64,000 nt of DNA from Cyclobacterium sp. SYSU L10401. Its GTDB lineage: Bacteria; Bacteroidota; Bacteroidia; Cytophagales; Cyclobacteriaceae. Location: assembly GCF_010993705.1 (NCBI RefSeq), contig NZ_WOFO01000003.1:499598-563597 (forward strand), written 5' to 3'. Under the pieces are notes generated by a model. It was given only the letters and a program-made list of their open reading frames with translations, had not been told where the DNA came from and did no database searches. The first letter of the stretch is position 1. Every line of letters starts with the position of its first letter. This document shows, piece by piece, positions 62,041 to 64,000 of this stretch. A program made the position numbers and the translations under genes.

Positions 62041-63499
62041 ATTTCCATTCTAATGGAAATTCCATGAGGGAAAAATCCCAGGCCCAGGGAATATAAAATA
62101 AGGTAAGCATCAAAATAAATAAGATAGACAGTAGATTTAGAGCAAATCCTGTTTTCATCATTACGGGAATCGTAAGGTAACCTGAGCCAAATACCACCGC
62201 ATTGGGAGGAGTGGCCACAGGCAGCATAAAGGCGCAGGAAGCAGACATGGTCGCCGCCACCATCAACCCGTAAGGATGAACCCCCATGGCTAATGCTACT
62301 GCAGATAATATGGGCAGGAGCATGGAGGCAGTGGCCACATTTGAAGTAATTTCAGTCAGGAAATTGACTGCTGCAATGATGAAAAACAAAAACAACCAAA
62401 ACGGAACATTTTGAAGCAAGATAAACTGTTCACCAATCCAGTTGGCCAAACCGGTTTCCTGAAAGCCCTTTGCCAGGGCCAATCCACCACCAAACAATAT
62501 CAGGATGCCCCAGGGAATTTTTTCTGCAACTTTCCAGTCCAGCAATTGCTCTTTATGCTCATTCCCCGCAGGAATGACGAATAACAACAAGACTCCGGTG
62601 AGCGCAATAATGGTATCATCCAGAGAGGGAATCCAATCCTGTAATATGAAACTGCGACTGATCCAGGAAAAACTGACCGCCACAAATACCCACAAGACCC
62701 GTTTTTCCTGAACACTCATGGGACCGAGCAGGTCTAGCTGCCGGTTGATCTCCTCTTTTCCTCCGGCTATTTTCAAGGTGTCAGGAAATACAAATGCCCA
62801 ATTTACCAGGTAATACCAGCAAATAAATAGCAAACCCAAAGAGATCGGCAAACCCACCAGCATCCACTCGCCAAAACTGATTTCAATGCCATAGGTATTT
62901 TTTAACACGCCCACCAGAATGATATTGGTGGGTGTCCCGATGATGGTAGATAAGCCGCCAATGGAGGCACTGTATGCTATTCCTAACATCAGGGATTGTC
63001 CCAGCGAAGTCCGGATGCTATCATTGGACTGACTGACCTGAACCACCACGGCAATGGCAATGGGCAGCATCATAAGAGAAGTTGCCGTATTGGAAATCCA
63101 CATCGATAGAAAAGCTGTGGCTACCATAAAGCCCAGGATGATTCTTTTCAGGTTGGTACCCAGATAGGAAATGATTTTCAAGGCAATCCTTTTATGCAGA
63201 TTCCATTTTTCGATACAGACTGCAATCATAAATCCACCCATATACAGCAGTACCATCGGATCTGAATAGGGAATGGCTGTAGGTTTGATATCCATTATAC
63301 CGGTAAAGGGAAACAAAACCAGGGGAAGAAGCGCGGTGGCAGCAATGGGTATGGCCTCAGTTATCCACCAGATTGCGATCCAAAATGTAACGGCCAATAA
63401 AGCAAGCCCTGAGGCAGATAGTCCTTCAGGCGCAGCTGTAAAATAAATACCAAAAAAGACCAATGGGCCTAAGAATAAGCCGATTTTTTGCGTTTGCAT
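62039..63499 (-). CDS. SLC13/DASS-family sodium-coupled anion symporter
   Basis: This is a 486-residue polytopic protein. Both sodium-binding SNT signatures of the DASS family are present: SMWISNTATSLMMLPIA (about 130-146) and TEITSNVATASMLLPILSA in the second half. Two re-entrant hairpin regions and a hydrophobic profile of about 11-12 helices support import of dicarboxylates, citrate, sulfate or similar anions with Na+. The exact substrate is unknown. It is a single gene on the minus strand. Confidence 0.9.
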   Translation of the reverse strand: MQTQKIGLFLGPLVFFGIYFTAAPEGLSASGLALLAVTFWIAIWWITEAIPIAATALLPLVLFPFTGIMDIKPTAIPYSDPMVLLYMGGFMIAVCIEKWNLHKRIALKIISYLGTNLKRIILGFMVATAFLSMWISNTATSLMMLPIAIAVVVQVSQSNDSIRTSLGQSLMLGIAYSASIGGLSTIIGTPTNIILVGVLKNTYGIEISFGEWMLVGLPISLGLLFICWYYLVNWAFVFPDTLKIAGGKEEINRQLDLLGPMSVQEKRVLWVFVAVSFSWISRSFILQDWIPSLDDTIIALTGVLLLFVIPAGNEHKEQLLDWKVAEKIPWGILILFGGGLALAKGFQETGLANWIGEQFILLQNVPFWLFLFFIIAAVNFLTEITSNVATASMLLPILSAVALAMGVHPYGLMVAATMSASCAFMLPVATPPNAVVFGSGYLTIPVMMKTGFALNLLSILFILMLTLFYIPWAWDFSLMEFPLEWK

Positions 63500-63729
63500 A
63501 GTTTGTAAGAAACCTTAAGAATAACCATAAATGCTGGAAATCAAAAATTTTTCTATTACAATTGAAGGGAGCAGGTACTAGCAAAAGTAATGAAATAAGG
63601 TTGGCTTTCCATTTATGGATGCCACAGGACAGTGCAGGATAGAAATCACCGTTTTATATACTTTATTTAAGAATAATTGGAAAATTATAGTAATATTGAA
63701 TTATAAGTAATGCTCAACATTTATAAAAA

Positions 63730-64000
63730 ATGCTAATGGTCCCCTTCAATTTTAACCTGATAAAACGTACTCCTACAATTGTTATCCTACTTATCGTTTC
63801 TTTTTTTGCTTTTCAATGTGGTCCTGAAGGGCCCAAATTGGATTTGCGGAAAGGAGACCACATCATTTTAGTAGGAAACAATCTTGGATCCAGAATGATG
63901 AATTACGGACATTTTGAAACAGAAATGCATGTTCGCTATCCGGATTCTTTGTTGTATATCCGAAACATGAGTGATGCCGGTGATACGCCGGGATTCAGGC
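63730..64000 (+). CDS. 5' part of a lipoprotein-like SGNH/GDSL-type gene (runs off the window)
   Basis: An open frame from ATG 63730 continues to the window end (90 codons). It has a signal sequence with a possible lipobox at Cys30 (FFAFQC), then LDLRKGDHIILVGNNLGSRM, MHVRYPDSLLYIRNMSDAGD. The GDHIxxxGNNLxxRM start is characteristic of proteins carrying an SGNH-hydrolase-like domain ahead of PVC-type heme-binding/membrane dehydrogenase modules. The remainder is outside the window, so the full function cannot be given. Confidence 0.6.
   Translation, partial: MLMVPFNFNLIKRTPTIVILLIVSFFAFQCGPEGPKLDLRKGDHIILVGNNLGSRMMNYGHFETEMHVRYPDSLLYIRNMSDAGDTPGFR

Noticed and set aside
1-64000. CRISPR arrays, tRNA or rRNA genes, complete insertion sequences, prophage
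   Set aside because: Looked for regularly spaced repeats, tRNA cloverleaf-like stretches and transposase motifs in the gaps; none convincing.

Overview
The window looks like a chromosomal segment of a Bacteroidota bacterium, most likely order Cytophagales and probably a Cyclobacteriaceae-type marine or soil heterotroph (inference). The grounds are a subtilase with a type IX secretion C-terminal domain, a TlpA-like lipoprotein thioredoxin with a DUF4369-like N-terminus, DUF5916, DUF2911 and PIG-L/SSS-symporter genes, Bacteroidota-type promoter elements (TAnnTTTG at -7) and many lipoboxes and TPR proteins. No rRNA, tRNA, CRISPR array, phage or intact insertion sequence was recognised.

Layout. 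1-9161 is a loosely packed accessory region: an orphan lipoprotein, a GH16 glucanase-like enzyme, an Asp/Glu racemase, a TlpA-like lipoprotein, a CFA-synthase-like methyltransferase, then a Tat-exported Gfo/Idh-like protein with an M19 dipeptidase; several gaps carry decayed gene fragments. 9248-14759 holds an ABC ATPase remnant, a small membrane protein, an intact dabA-dabB pair (inorganic carbon uptake) and a SulP transporter wreck. 14760-17148 is a graveyard of toxin-antitoxin parts: a Phd-like antitoxin without toxin, a HigA N-terminal stump, an orphan HigA with its operator, and a truncated RhuM gene.

17149-28372 is more housekeeping in character: mnmE preceded by a thioredoxin-like gene, a DtxR/MntR-type regulator with two operator-like palindromes, a glycosyltransferase, dapD, a TPR lipoprotein, a secreted DnaJ-like cysteine-cluster protein, a membrane-anchored NUC1 nuclease, a HI0933 flavoprotein, an Hpt/receiver pair and lhgO. 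28478-29188 encodes a bacterial Vms1-like release factor (VLRF1-like) with the GxxQ motif.

29350-38322 is a probable catabolic/transport neighbourhood (Gfo/Idh oxidoreductase, DUF5916 outer-membrane protein, PhyH dioxygenase, PIG-L deacetylase, a hidden 36-residue membrane micro-protein, SSS symporter). 38369-41920 has DUF2911, a 2-hydroxyacid dehydrogenase, a universal stress protein and a TPR protein.

42038-52601 is a long co-directional block: holA, a 1000-residue TPR protein, a plug-less outer-membrane barrel, a SPOR protein, TolQ/ExbB, TolR/ExbD, a TonB-like protein, folC and trmB. The middle six genes look like a dedicated energised envelope machine and are the most interesting system in the window. 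The rest (52598-64000) has a TrpF-like protein lacking the catalytic cysteine, a lipoprotein overlapping a T9SS subtilase, rpe, an internally duplicated acidic exported protein, an outer-membrane barrel, gyrA, a TPR protein, an SLC13 transporter and the 5' part of a lipoprotein-like gene that runs off the end.
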